A DNA stretch of 60,312 nucleotides from Candidatus Rokuibacteriota bacterium (GTDB lineage: Bacteria > Methylomirabilota > Methylomirabilia > Rokubacteriales > CSP1-6): contig QHSA01000132.1 in the NCBI GenBank assembly GCA_003220315.1, positions 1 through 60,312 of the forward strand, given 5' to 3'. Shown here piece by piece: positions 7,616 through 15,227 of the stretch. The position numbers and the translations under genes are program-made. The notes below the pieces were generated by a model. It saw only the letters and a program-made list of their open reading frames with translations. It was not told the DNA's origin and did no database searches. Every line of letters begins with the position of its first letter. Within the stretch, counting starts at the first letter, position 1.

Positions 7616-7735
7616 CTAGGCGGGGCGCGGCGAGGCGGAACGCGGGGGACACACCTTGTGGTACCACGTGGATCCGAGCTTCACGTGGTTGCCGTTCTTC
7701 CGGATCTTGCGCTTGCACTTCGGACACGTTCCCAT
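7616..7735 (-). CDS. 39-aa zinc-ribbon-like protein
   Basis: A complete short gene. The protein starts MGTCPKCKRKIRKNG, then has WYHKVCPP near its end, giving a Cys-x2-Cys pair and a His-x2-Cys pair that could bind one zinc ion. AAGGAG lies 7 nt before the ATG, an ideal ribosome binding site and one of the best in the window. It is basic, so nucleic-acid or ribosome binding is possible but unproven. It is transcribed divergently from the HIT gene. Confidence 0.65.
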   Translation of the reverse strand: MGTCPKCKRKIRKNGNHVKLGSTWYHKVCPPRSASPRPA

Positions 7736-7775
7736 CGGGCGCTCCTTCGTGAGTCGTCTCGGCTCGACAGGCGGG

Positions 7776-7799
7776 TATTATAGCAGGGCGTCGAGGAGG
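7776..7799 (+). promoter_or_regulatory. -10 box and ribosome binding site of the HIT gene
   Basis: TATTAT at 7776-7781 resembles a -10 box. GAGGAGG at 7793-7799 is a strong ribosome binding site 4 nt before GTG 7804 and supports that start. No clear -35 is seen. Confidence 0.45.
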
Positions 7800-7803
7800 C
7801 GCC

Positions 7804-8142
7804 GTGACGGACTGTGTGTTCTGTCGCATCATCACCCGCGAGAGTGCCGCGGATATCGAATACGAGGACGACGCGGTCGTCGCGTTCCGCGACATCTATC
7901 CGAAGGCGCCGGTGCACCTCCTGATCGTCCCGCGGCGCCACATTCCGTCGATCATGGCGATGGAGGCGAGCGACGCCGAGGCGTTGGGTCGCTGCTTCCT
8001 CGCCGCGAAGGCGCTGGGCGAAGCGACGGGCTTCGCCGAGCGCGGCTACCGGCTCCGAGTGCACTGCGGTCCCGAGGGGGGGCAAGTCGTCTACCACGTT
8101 CACATGCACTTCCTCGCCGGCGGCCGGGGCGGCGGTGCCTAG
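7804..8142 (+). CDS. HIT-family nucleotide hydrolase
   Basis: A 112-residue histidine-triad protein of the Hint/HinT type, which hydrolyses nucleoside phosphoramidates or adenylates. DCVFCRI at the amino end has the usual Cys pair, IVPRRHIPSI is a family motif, and the triad is His98-x-His100-x-His102 (YHVHMHF). It overlaps the next gene by 8 nt, so the two are translationally coupled. The physiological substrate is not shown. Confidence 0.9.
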   Translation: MTDCVFCRIITRESAADIEYEDDAVVAFRDIYPKAPVHLLIVPRRHIPSIMAMEASDAEALGRCFLAAKALGEATGFAERGYRLRVHCGPEGGQVVYHVHMHFLAGGRGGGA

Positions 8143-9490
8143 CCACCTCATCGACTACAAGCTCTTCGGCGACCAGTTCTCGACGCCCGAGATGCGGGTG
8201 GTCTTCGACGAACGCACGATGCTCCAGCGCTGGCTCGACGTCGAAGCCGCGCTCGCCGCCGCGCAAGAGGAGCTCGGCCTGATCCCGCCGGGGACGGCCG
8301 AGGCGATTGCCCGCGCGGCGAAGGTCGAGACGCTCGACCTCGACGCCGTCGGGCGCGATCTGGCCGTGACGGCCCACCCGATCGTGCCGCTCGTCCGTGA
8401 GCTCGCGCGGCGGGCCGGGGACGCGGGGCGGTGGGTGCACTGGGGAGCGACCACGCAGGACATCATGGATACGGGCATGGTGCTCCAGCTCCGCGCGGCG
8501 CACGCGATCCTCCGCCGCGACCTCGTCGCCCTCGTGCTCGCCCTCGCCGACCTCGCCGAGAGCCATCGCGACACGGTCATGGCGGGACGCACCCACGCCC
8601 AGCAGGCGCTGCCGATCACTTTCGGCTTCAAGGTGGCGACCTGGACGGCGGAGTGCGTCCGCCAGGTCGAGCGGCTCGACGACGCGGCCCCACGCCTCTT
8701 CGTCGGTGAGCTGGGCGGCGCCGTCGGTACACTCGCCGGCTTCGGCCCGCAAGGCGAAGCCGTCCAGCGCAAGGCGCTGGAGCGTCTCGGGCTCGGCGTG
8801 CCGCCGATCGCGTGGCACGCCTCGCGCGACACGATCGCGGAGTTCGTGTCGCTGCTGGCGCTGATCGGCGGGACGCTCGCGCGTATCGCGAACGAGGTCG
8901 TCCAGCTCCAGCGCTCCGAGATCATGGAGCTCGAGGAGCCGTTCGCGCACGGCAAGGTGGGCAGCTCCACGATGCCCCACAAACGTAACCCCACCCACGC
9001 GGAGCGGATCGTCGCGATCGGTCGACTCCTCCGCGGGCTTGCCGCGACGGCGCTGGAGAGCATGGTCGCGGCGCACGAGCGTGACATGAGCGTGGGGCGC
9101 GCCGAGTGGGTGCTGGTCCCGGAGGCCGCGTGTCTGGCGGCGGCGACCGAGCACTGGTCGCTCGTCGTCGCGCGCGGGCTCCGCGTGAACGTGGGACGCA
9201 TGAAGGAGAACGTGCAGCGCCTCGGCGGGCTCCTGCTCTCCGAGGCGGTGATGCTCAAGCTGGGCGAGACGCTCGGCCGGAACGCGGCCCACGATCTCGT
9301 CTACGAGGCCGCCATGACCGCGTTCGACGGCAAGGGGAGCTTCCGCGAGCTTCTGCTCGCGGATCCCCGGATCGCGGCGGTGCTGCCGCGGGACGAGCTC
9401 GACCGGCTTCTCGATCCGGCGGCGTATACCGGGCTCGCCGGGCCCTTCGTCGATCGCGTCGTCCGGGAGGCGCGCCGCTTGAACCGCTAG
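8135..9490 (+). CDS. adenylosuccinate lyase-like enzyme (fumarase/aspartase superfamily)
   Basis: A 451-residue enzyme that would eliminate or add across a C-N or C-C bond of a succinyl-type substrate. The superfamily signature GSSTMPHKRNPTHAE carries the catalytic Ser loop, and HWGATTQDIMDT and AGRTHAQQALP are the other two conserved blocks. The amino end and length suit either PurB or the PcaB (carboxymuconate cycloisomerase) branch, and no purine or muconate genes are adjacent to decide. Its stop codon overlaps, by two bases, the stop of the convergent protease-rhodanese gene when that gene is read through its TGA. Confidence 0.8.
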   Translation: MPSHLIDYKLFGDQFSTPEMRVVFDERTMLQRWLDVEAALAAAQEELGLIPPGTAEAIARAAKVETLDLDAVGRDLAVTAHPIVPLVRELARRAGDAGRWVHWGATTQDIMDTGMVLQLRAAHAILRRDLVALVLALADLAESHRDTVMAGRTHAQQALPITFGFKVATWTAECVRQVERLDDAAPRLFVGELGGAVGTLAGFGPQGEAVQRKALERLGLGVPPIAWHASRDTIAEFVSLLALIGGTLARIANEVVQLQRSEIMELEEPFAHGKVGSSTMPHKRNPTHAERIVAIGRLLRGLAATALESMVAAHERDMSVGRAEWVLVPEAACLAAATEHWSLVVARGLRVNVGRMKENVQRLGGLLLSEAVMLKLGETLGRNAAHDLVYEAAMTAFDGKGSFRELLLADPRIAAVLPRDELDRLLDPAAYTGLAGPFVDRVVREARRLNR

Positions 9491-10983
9491 GCGGGCGAGG
9501 TCTTAGACTCGAGCGGCAGACCGGCGTTCGCCCAGCTGCCGAGGCCCCCCTTGAGGATCCTCACGTCCCTGTAGCCGAGCTCCCGGAGCTTGTGCGCCAC
9601 CCGGGCGCTGGTTGCCTCGTCGGGTCAGGTGCAGTAGGCGACGACGACGCGGGTCGGCTCGATCTTGAGCGCGGTGACGCCGGTCTCGAGCTCTCGCGGG
9701 GTGATGTGCCTCGCGTCAGGGATGCGGACCGGGCTCTTCGCGTACGTCGCGGCATCGCGCACGTCGAGGATGATCGGCCGCTCCCTCGACGTCTCGAGCA
9801 GGCGCATCACCTCCGACGGGCGGATGCGGTAGCGGTTCCGGCGCCAGTAGAACCCCCACATCCCGGCGTAGCCGCCGAGACTCAGGGCCGTCACGACCGC
9901 GGCGACGGCGGCCCACGGGAACGGCTTCGGCGGCGGGTTCTTGGCCTCGGCCGCCAGGCGGCGGACGTCGGGCAGCTCGGGGATGAGCCGGTTGGCCTCG
10001 GCGAAATGCTTCTCGGCGCGCGCGTAGTCGCCGGAGAAGTACGCGCTCAGCCCGGCGTGCCAGGCGGTGTTGAACCGGCTCGGCTCATCGAGGGGGACAT
10101 CGGCACCCTTGAGAAACTCGCGTACCGCGGCGGACGGGATGACGAAGTTGAATCCCTGGACGATGCCGCCCTCGTCGGTGCCGGCGTCCGAGACGAACGT
10201 GAGGACACCGAGAACCTCGCCGCGCGAGCTCACCGCAGGGCCGCCGCTGTTGCCCCACGCGGCCGGTGCGTCGGTCTGGATGACCGGCTGGTTCGTCACG
10301 TCCTGCTTGAACCCCGAGATCGCGCCGCTCGTCACCGACGCCTCGACCTTGGCCGACGCGTTGAGAAGCTCGTGGCTCAGCACCACACCCGGGAAGCCCA
10401 GGACGTGGAGCTTGTCGCCGATCTGGGCGTTGGCGGAATCGGCGAGCGAGAGCGTGGGCATGTCAGCGGTTTCGAGCTTGAGCAGGGCGAGGTCGCGGCC
10501 CGACATGCTCTGGCCTGTCCCAGGCGGGCTGTACTTGCTCACGGTCGGCGTCAGGCGGATGCCGTTCGAGAGGATCACCGAGATCGACGGGTCGAGCTTG
10601 ACCCTTGCGCGCGCGGCGGTCGCCGCCAGCGTCCCGGGCGGGAGCTCGCCGCACGCCTCGCGCACGGCGCGGCGCGCCTGCTGGTCGGCGACCCAGGCGG
10701 GCGGCCGGTGGGCGGGCGACACGACGTGGGCGTTGGTGATCATCCATCCGCTCGGGCTGACGAACCAGCCGGTGCCTGTTTCACGGAAGGGCGCGGGGCG
10801 AACGACCTTCTCTCCGCGCCCGCCACAGGTCACGAGGACTTCAGAGCCGACCTCCGCGACAACGAGCGCAACGGCCGGCTTCGCGCGGAGCAGGGCTTCC
10901 TGCACGGAGAACTCCGCGGCTGCCGAGGTGGCCGGAAGAAGGAGAAGGAGCGCACCCGTGAACCCAAGACGCATCTGACGCAT
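9487..10983 (-). CDS. exported trypsin-like protease fused to a rhodanese domain, candidate selenoprotein (in-frame UGA)
   Basis: Read from ATG 10983 with UGA as selenocysteine, the protein has 498 residues. It shows a signal peptide (to about Ala23), a DegP/trypsin-type protease with His86 (TNAHVV), Asp164 (GRDLALL) and Ser246 (GNSGGP), a TPR-like helical stretch (about 306-347), one membrane helix (about 358-379) and a C-terminal rhodanese domain (about 400-490). The rhodanese loop reads Tyr450-Cys451-Thr452-UGA453-Pro-Asp-Glu-Ala-Thr-Ser; relatives often have Cys at the UGA position. The 45 codons after UGA keep strong G/C in third positions and finish the fold (LKGGLGSWANAGLP). ATG 10974 is an alternative start. 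If UGA is a true stop or an error, the product is a truncated or misread version. Confidence 0.75.
9594..9627 (-). promoter_or_regulatory. UGA codon with candidate bacterial SECIS hairpin
   Basis: The UGA codon is at 9627-9625. Downstream, GCGCC (9608-9604) pairs with GGCGC (9598-9594) around the loop CGGGU (9603-9599). The loop begins 22 nt past the UGA, with 21 nt between them. The stem has 5 bp and a G is among the first two loop bases. Those are the accepted bacterial SECIS criteria, though GC-rich coding sequence can form such hairpins by chance. Confidence 0.5.
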
Positions 10984-10989
10984 CTTATA
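10984..10989 (-). promoter_or_regulatory. -10 box of the protease-rhodanese gene
   Basis: TATAAG reads on the - strand directly before ATG 10983 and 9 nt before ATG 10974. This favours 10974 as a leaderless start. The region immediately upstream is the T-tract of the terminator of the preceding gene. Confidence 0.4.
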
Positions 10990-11002
10990 CCCCCGAGCGA
11001 AC

Positions 11003-11040
11003 AAAAAAAGAAGGCTCCAGGGGGGGCCCCTGGAGCCTTC
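11003..11040 (-). terminator. intrinsic terminator of the VQAPR-repeat gene
   Basis: On the - strand a perfect 14-bp stem (11040-11027 with 11023-11010, arms GAAGGCTCCAGGGG and its complement) with a 3-nt loop is followed by seven T (11009-11003). It is the clearest rho-independent terminator in the window and lies 17 nt after the repeat gene's stop. Confidence 0.9.
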
Positions 11041-11056
11041 GGTGGCGCGTCCGGTT

Positions 11057-11575
11057 CTACTTTAAGATTCCGATGGCGGCTTCGGCCTTCGCCTTGGCCT
11101 CAGCCATGTTGCCAGCCTTGCACGCGGCCTCGGCCTCGCGGATCAGCTTGGCGGCGTCGCCGCCACGCGGAGCCTGAACAGCCTGACCGGCACCCTGATC
11201 GCTACGTGGCGCCTGGACGTCCTGCTTGCCACGCGGGGCCTGAACGTCCTCCTTACCCCGCGGGGCCTGGACATCTTCCTTACCGCGCGGGGCCTGAACA
11301 TCCTGCTTACCCCGCGGCGCCTGGACTTCTGACTGATTGCGGGCGCCAGCAAGCGATCGTGGCGCCTGGACATCTTCCTTACCGCGCGGAGCCTGCATCT
11401 CCTGACGAGCGCCCGCCAGCGTGCGCGGCGCCTGGACATCCGGAGTCTTGGCGACCTTGGCGAACATCTCTTTCGCCTGCTGGACCTCGGTCGGGCAGGA
11501 CGACTGAGCGTCCACCGCGGGCGCCAGGGCGCCGAACACTGCCACGCTCATGATCGCTGCAAAAAGTCTTTTCAT
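11057..11575 (-). CDS. secreted VQAPR-repeat protein of unknown function
   Basis: A 172-residue protein. The signal peptide (MKRLFAAIMSVAVFGALAPAVDA) is followed by a short segment with one Cys. Nine copies of a 9-15 residue unit with the core [DE]-[VM]-Q-A-P-R follow, most continuing Gly-Lys-Glu/Gln. The alanine-rich helical tail carries a second Cys (AEAACKAG). Units of LAGAR type alternate with GK type. Its own strong terminator and a GGAGAGCG ribosome binding site point to a separately expressed transcript. I do not recognise the family; a periplasmic or surface role is inferred only from the signal peptide. Confidence 0.75.
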   Translation of the reverse strand: MKRLFAAIMSVAVFGALAPAVDAQSSCPTEVQQAKEMFAKVAKTPDVQAPRTLAGARQEMQAPRGKEDVQAPRSLAGARNQSEVQAPRGKQDVQAPRGKEDVQAPRGKEDVQAPRGKQDVQAPRSDQGAGQAVQAPRGGDAAKLIREAEAACKAGNMAEAKAKAEAAIGILK

Positions 11576-11874
11576 CGCTCTCCGGTTCCCCCTACGTTGT
11601 TGAGGTGTGGTGTCTTCTCACTTCGGTTGCTTCTGCTACCGGCAGGTTCACCCCCCTTTATCCTTAGAGTTGGACGGCTCGCACGAAGGTTCGTGAGCCC
11701 GTAGTGAGCAAAGCCACTGCCAAGGGCCGGCAGTTAAAGGATTCTTCGCAAGATCAACACGTTATCTTCCAGGGCTGTGGCCAGGCCCCGGCGTTGTGCC
11801 CGACGTCCCCCCGAGCGGCGGCCCGGCATTCTGCCCGTCGGCGCATGACCCCTGTGATACCCTCGCTGCCACAT
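11576..11874. other. divergent intergenic region between the repeat protein and the M16 pair
   Basis: It holds the roughly 80-nt leader of the - strand repeat gene, with a possible -10 (TAAGGATAAA on the - strand near 11658-11668). It also holds an interrupted hairpin at 11676-11699 (GGCTC...CACGAA-GG-TTCGTG-AGCC). GTGATAC at 11854-11860 lies about 15 nt before the M16 ATG. I see no gene in it, although the + frame is open back to 11704. Confidence 0.35.
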
Positions 11875-13206
11875 ATGTCCCCCCCGGCGCGCCTCGCGCC
11901 CGTGCTACTCGCCGTATTGCTCGGGAGCGCGTGCAGCGCCATGACCGCCTCGAGCACGTCCGACTCTGGGCGCTCGATGCCGACGCGGCGCGTCCTGGCG
12001 AACGGCACCCGGGTCGTCGTCCAGGAGTTCCATGCCAGCGACGTCGTCGCCGTCCAGCTCTGGGTTGACGTGGGCGGACGCGACGAGACGTCGCCAGAGC
12101 TCGGGCTCGCCCACTACCTCGAGCACATGCTCTTCAAAGGCACGGTGACCCGCGCTCCGGGATTCGTGGACCGCGAGGTCGAAGCTCTCGGGGGGCGGAT
12201 CAACGCGGGGACGTCGCTCGACTACACGTACTACCACGCCCTGCTTCCCCCGCCGCGCACGGTCGCCGCCATCGAGATGCTCAGCGACATAAGCGTGAAC
12301 TCGACGCTCAGCGAGGAGACGCTCGACCTCGAGAAGCGCGTCGTCCTCGAGGAGATGCGGCTCGGCGAGGACAACCCGCGTCGCCACCTCTCCCTTCGGC
12401 TCTACGAGCTCCTCTTCGACGGCCACCCCTACGGTCGACCGGTGATCGGCACCCGGGAGATCATCCAAGGGCTCTCGCGGGAAACGCTTGTCGCCTTCTA
12501 CCGGAGGCACTACGTTCCCGAGTCCTTCGTGCTGGTCGTCGTGGGACCCGTCGTGCCGTCGGCGGTGCTGGCGGCGGCCGAGCGCACGCTTGGCCGGCTG
12601 CCCCGCAGCGGGCTCAAGCGGCTTCCGCTGCCGGCGCCCGCCGCCGTGCGCTCGAAGCGGCTCGAGGTCGAGCGGCCGGGGACGCAGGCCTATCTGGGCA
12701 TGGCATGGCTCGGCCCGAAGCTCGATCACGCCGACACGCCGGTGGTGGACTTGCTTATGTCGATCCTCGGCCAGTCGCGATCGTCGCGGCTGCCGCAGAC
12801 GCTTCGCGAGAGGCTCGGCCTCGTCAGCTCCGTGACCGCGGGCTACTCGCCCCTCGAGGCTGCCGGCGCCGTCACCATCACGGCGCAGCTCGAGCCGGCG
12901 AACCTGGCACGCGCCGAGGCGCAGATCCTGGCGGAGCTCCAGCGCGTGCGTGAGCATGGCGTGACCGACGCGGAGCTCAGGCGGGCCGTGACCGCGGCCG
13001 AGGCGCGTGACGCCTTCTCGACCGAGACCGCGGAGGGCCGTGCCTACGCGTTCGGGCGCGCGGAGACGATCTGGCGCCTCGAGGAGGAGCTCGCGTACGT
13101 CGATCGCCTGCGTTCGGTCACGCCAGACCAGATCCGCTCGGCGGCTCGCCGCTATCTCGATCCCGAGCGCTACGATCGAGTGGCGTTCCTGCCGCCCACG
13201 CGATGA
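11875..13206 (+). CDS. M16 zinc metallopeptidase, catalytic subunit, probable lipoprotein
   Basis: A 443-residue insulinase/processing-peptidase-like protein. The inverted zinc motif His80-Tyr-Leu-Glu83-His84 is intact, with the third ligand expected in EEMRLGEDNP. A hydrophobic amino end followed by GSAC (Cys20) suggests an exported lipoprotein. ATG 11875 was chosen because it opens that signal; earlier in-frame starts add a non-hydrophobic lead of 57 residues. The stop overlaps the start of the second M16 gene (ATGA), as in two-subunit bacterial M16B enzymes. Confidence 0.85.
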   Translation: MSPPARLAPVLLAVLLGSACSAMTASSTSDSGRSMPTRRVLANGTRVVVQEFHASDVVAVQLWVDVGGRDETSPELGLAHYLEHMLFKGTVTRAPGFVDREVEALGGRINAGTSLDYTYYHALLPPPRTVAAIEMLSDISVNSTLSEETLDLEKRVVLEEMRLGEDNPRRHLSLRLYELLFDGHPYGRPVIGTREIIQGLSRETLVAFYRRHYVPESFVLVVVGPVVPSAVLAAAERTLGRLPRSGLKRLPLPAPAAVRSKRLEVERPGTQAYLGMAWLGPKLDHADTPVVDLLMSILGQSRSSRLPQTLRERLGLVSSVTAGYSPLEAAGAVTITAQLEPANLARAEAQILAELQRVREHGVTDAELRRAVTAAEARDAFSTETAEGRAYAFGRAETIWRLEEELAYVDRLRSVTPDQIRSAARRYLDPERYDRVAFLPPTR

Positions 13207-14513
13207 CGTCCAGAGGGAGCCTCGCCAGGCTCGGCCTCGTCCTGGCGCTCGTCGGGATCCCCGGCGCAGCGGCGGCGCAGCCGCCGGGCATCACGCGCCA
13301 CCTTCTGCCCAACGGGATGACGGTCATCGTGCGCGAGAACCCGGCGGCGCCGGTCGTCACGGCGTCGCTCCAGGTGCGGGCCGGCTCTCGGTTCGAGACG
13401 CCCGAGATGGCCGGGATCACCAACTTCCTGCTGCGGACGATGATCCGCGGCACTTCGCGGCGCTCGGCCACGGAGCTCGCCGAGGCGGCGGAGGAGATCG
13501 GCGGAAGCCTGGACGCGTCGGGCGAGGTCGAGTCCGCGGAGATCCGCGGCGAAGCGCTCGCGCGCCACTGGGAGGGGCTGCTCGGGCTCATCGCCGAGGT
13601 CGCGCTCGAGCCTTCGTTCCCGGGCGAGGAGATCGAGCGAGAGCGGCGGCTCATCCTGAGCCAGATCAAGACGCGTGCCGAGACACCCTTCACGCTGAGC
13701 CTCGACGCCCTGCTGCGGGAGCTCTACGGAAGCCATCCGTACGCGTGGCCCGGCCTCGGCCTCCCGTCCGCCGTCGGGCGGTTCGCGCGCGGCGAGCTCG
13801 TCGCGCACTATCGCGCGGTGTTCCAGGCGGAACGAGTCGTGCTCGCGGTGAGCGGCCAGGTGTCGCACGCGCGCGTCGTGCGGACCTCCGAGCGGCTCTT
13901 CGCGAAGCTCCCGCGCTCGGGCGCCGGCGAGGTCGGTGCCGCCGCGCCCGCCACGCCGGTCGGCGCACGGCGCGTTCTCGAGCGGCCGGCCCAACAGGCG
14001 CAGGTCCTCGTGGGCTACCTCGGGCCCGGGCTCAGCGATCCGGCGTATCCCGCCGTCCGCGTGCTGGGCGCCGTGCTCGGCGGCGGGATGGCGGGCCGAC
14101 TCTTCGTCGAGCTCAGGGAGAAGCGCGGGCTCGCCTATGCGCTCGGGGTCCTGATACCGTTCCGGACCGGACCCAGCTTCTTCGTCACGCACCTCGGCAC
14201 GGCGCCCGAGAACTCCGCCGCGGCCGAGGCGGGTCTCCTCGCCGAGCTCGAGCGCATCCGACAGGCGCCGGTCGGCCGCGAGGAGCTCGCGCGGGCGAAA
14301 GCCTACCTCCTCGGGAACTTCGCGCTCGATCGGCGGACGAACGCGCGACAGGCCTGGTACCTCGCATTCTTCGAGGTGATCGGCGCGGGCTGGGATTTCC
14401 CCGAGCGCTACGCGCAGGCACTCGACGCGGTCACGGCGGCCGATGTCGAGGCCGCCGCTCAGCGGTTTCTGGTCCGCCCGACGCTCGTCGTTCTCCAGCC
14501 CCCTGGCCGATGA
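13203..14513 (+). CDS. M16 peptidase-like protein, non-catalytic subunit
   Basis: A 436-residue M16 homologue with a signal peptide (to about AAAAQ). Where its partner has HYLEH this protein reads ITNFLLRTMIRGT, so the zinc site is absent. It should act as the substrate-binding half of a heterodimer, as known for paired M16B proteins. The M16 C-terminal domain (LREKRGLAYALG) is complete. The last ATGA overlaps the rhomboid gene. Confidence 0.85.
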   Translation: MTSRGSLARLGLVLALVGIPGAAAAQPPGITRHLLPNGMTVIVRENPAAPVVTASLQVRAGSRFETPEMAGITNFLLRTMIRGTSRRSATELAEAAEEIGGSLDASGEVESAEIRGEALARHWEGLLGLIAEVALEPSFPGEEIERERRLILSQIKTRAETPFTLSLDALLRELYGSHPYAWPGLGLPSAVGRFARGELVAHYRAVFQAERVVLAVSGQVSHARVVRTSERLFAKLPRSGAGEVGAAAPATPVGARRVLERPAQQAQVLVGYLGPGLSDPAYPAVRVLGAVLGGGMAGRLFVELREKRGLAYALGVLIPFRTGPSFFVTHLGTAPENSAAAEAGLLAELERIRQAPVGREELARAKAYLLGNFALDRRTNARQAWYLAFFEVIGAGWDFPERYAQALDAVTAADVEAAAQRFLVRPTLVVLQPPGR

Positions 14514-15226
14514 TCCCGATCAGCGACGACGTTCCCAGCCGCACGCTTCCGTTCGTCACGATCGGGCTGATCACGGCGAACGTCCTCGTGTTCCTCTACC
14601 AGGCCTCGCTCGGCATGAGCCCCGATCCCCACGCGGCCGGCGTCGTCGAGGCGTTCGTGACGGAGTTCGGGGCGATCCCGTGCCGGCTCAGCGGGAACTG
14701 CTCGGTCGCCGACGCGTTCCCGCACCCCTTCGTCACGATCTTCACGGCGATGTTCCTCCACGGAGGCCTGTTCCACGTCGGCGGAAACATGCTCTACCTC
14801 TGGATCTTCGGCAACAACGTCGAGGACACGCTGGGACACGGACGGTTCCTCCTCTTCTATCTCGTGTCGGGTGTCACGGCGGCCTACGCCCAGACGCTGG
14901 TGAACCCCCACTCGACGGTGCCGATGATCGGCGCGAGCGGCGCCGTGTCCGGGGTCCTCGGCGCCTACCTGCTCCTGTTCCCGTATGCACGGGTGCTCGT
15001 GCTCCTGGTCTTCGGGTTCTTCGTCCGATTCGTATACGTTCCGGCACTCGTCGTGCTCGGCTTCTGGATCGTGGTCCAGTTTGTCAGTGGCCTGATCACC
15101 GTCAGGGCGTCGGCGCTTGGCGGCGGCGAGACAGGAGGGATAGCGTGGTTCGCGCACATCGGCGGGTTTCTCACGGGGATCGTGCTGCTGTTTCTGCTGC
15201 GGCCGCGGCGGGACGGTCGCCTATAA
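14510..15226 (+). CDS. rhomboid-family intramembrane serine protease
   Basis: A 238-residue, multi-pass membrane protein. GASGAVSGVLGAY carries the catalytic Ser, HIGGFLTG the catalytic His, and HGGLFHVGGNMLYLWIFG the conserved loop-1/helix-2 block. An insert of about 35 residues with two Cys (IPCRLSGNCS) lies before the core. It may cleave membrane-anchored substrates. It is coupled to the M16 pair upstream and overlaps tlyA downstream (TAATG). Confidence 0.85.
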   Translation: MIPISDDVPSRTLPFVTIGLITANVLVFLYQASLGMSPDPHAAGVVEAFVTEFGAIPCRLSGNCSVADAFPHPFVTIFTAMFLHGGLFHVGGNMLYLWIFGNNVEDTLGHGRFLLFYLVSGVTAAYAQTLVNPHSTVPMIGASGAVSGVLGAYLLLFPYARVLVLLVFGFFVRFVYVPALVVLGFWIVVQFVSGLITVRASALGGGETGGIAWFAHIGGFLTGIVLLFLLRPRRDGRL

Positions 15227-15227
15227 T
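15222..15227 (+). promoter_or_regulatory. consensus -10 TATAAT before tlyA
   Basis: A perfect TATAAT overlaps the rhomboid stop and ends 7 nt before GTG 15235, in frame with tlyA. This predicts a leaderless transcript from that GTG, while upstream transcripts could use ATG 15226. No -35 match is visible. Confidence 0.5.
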
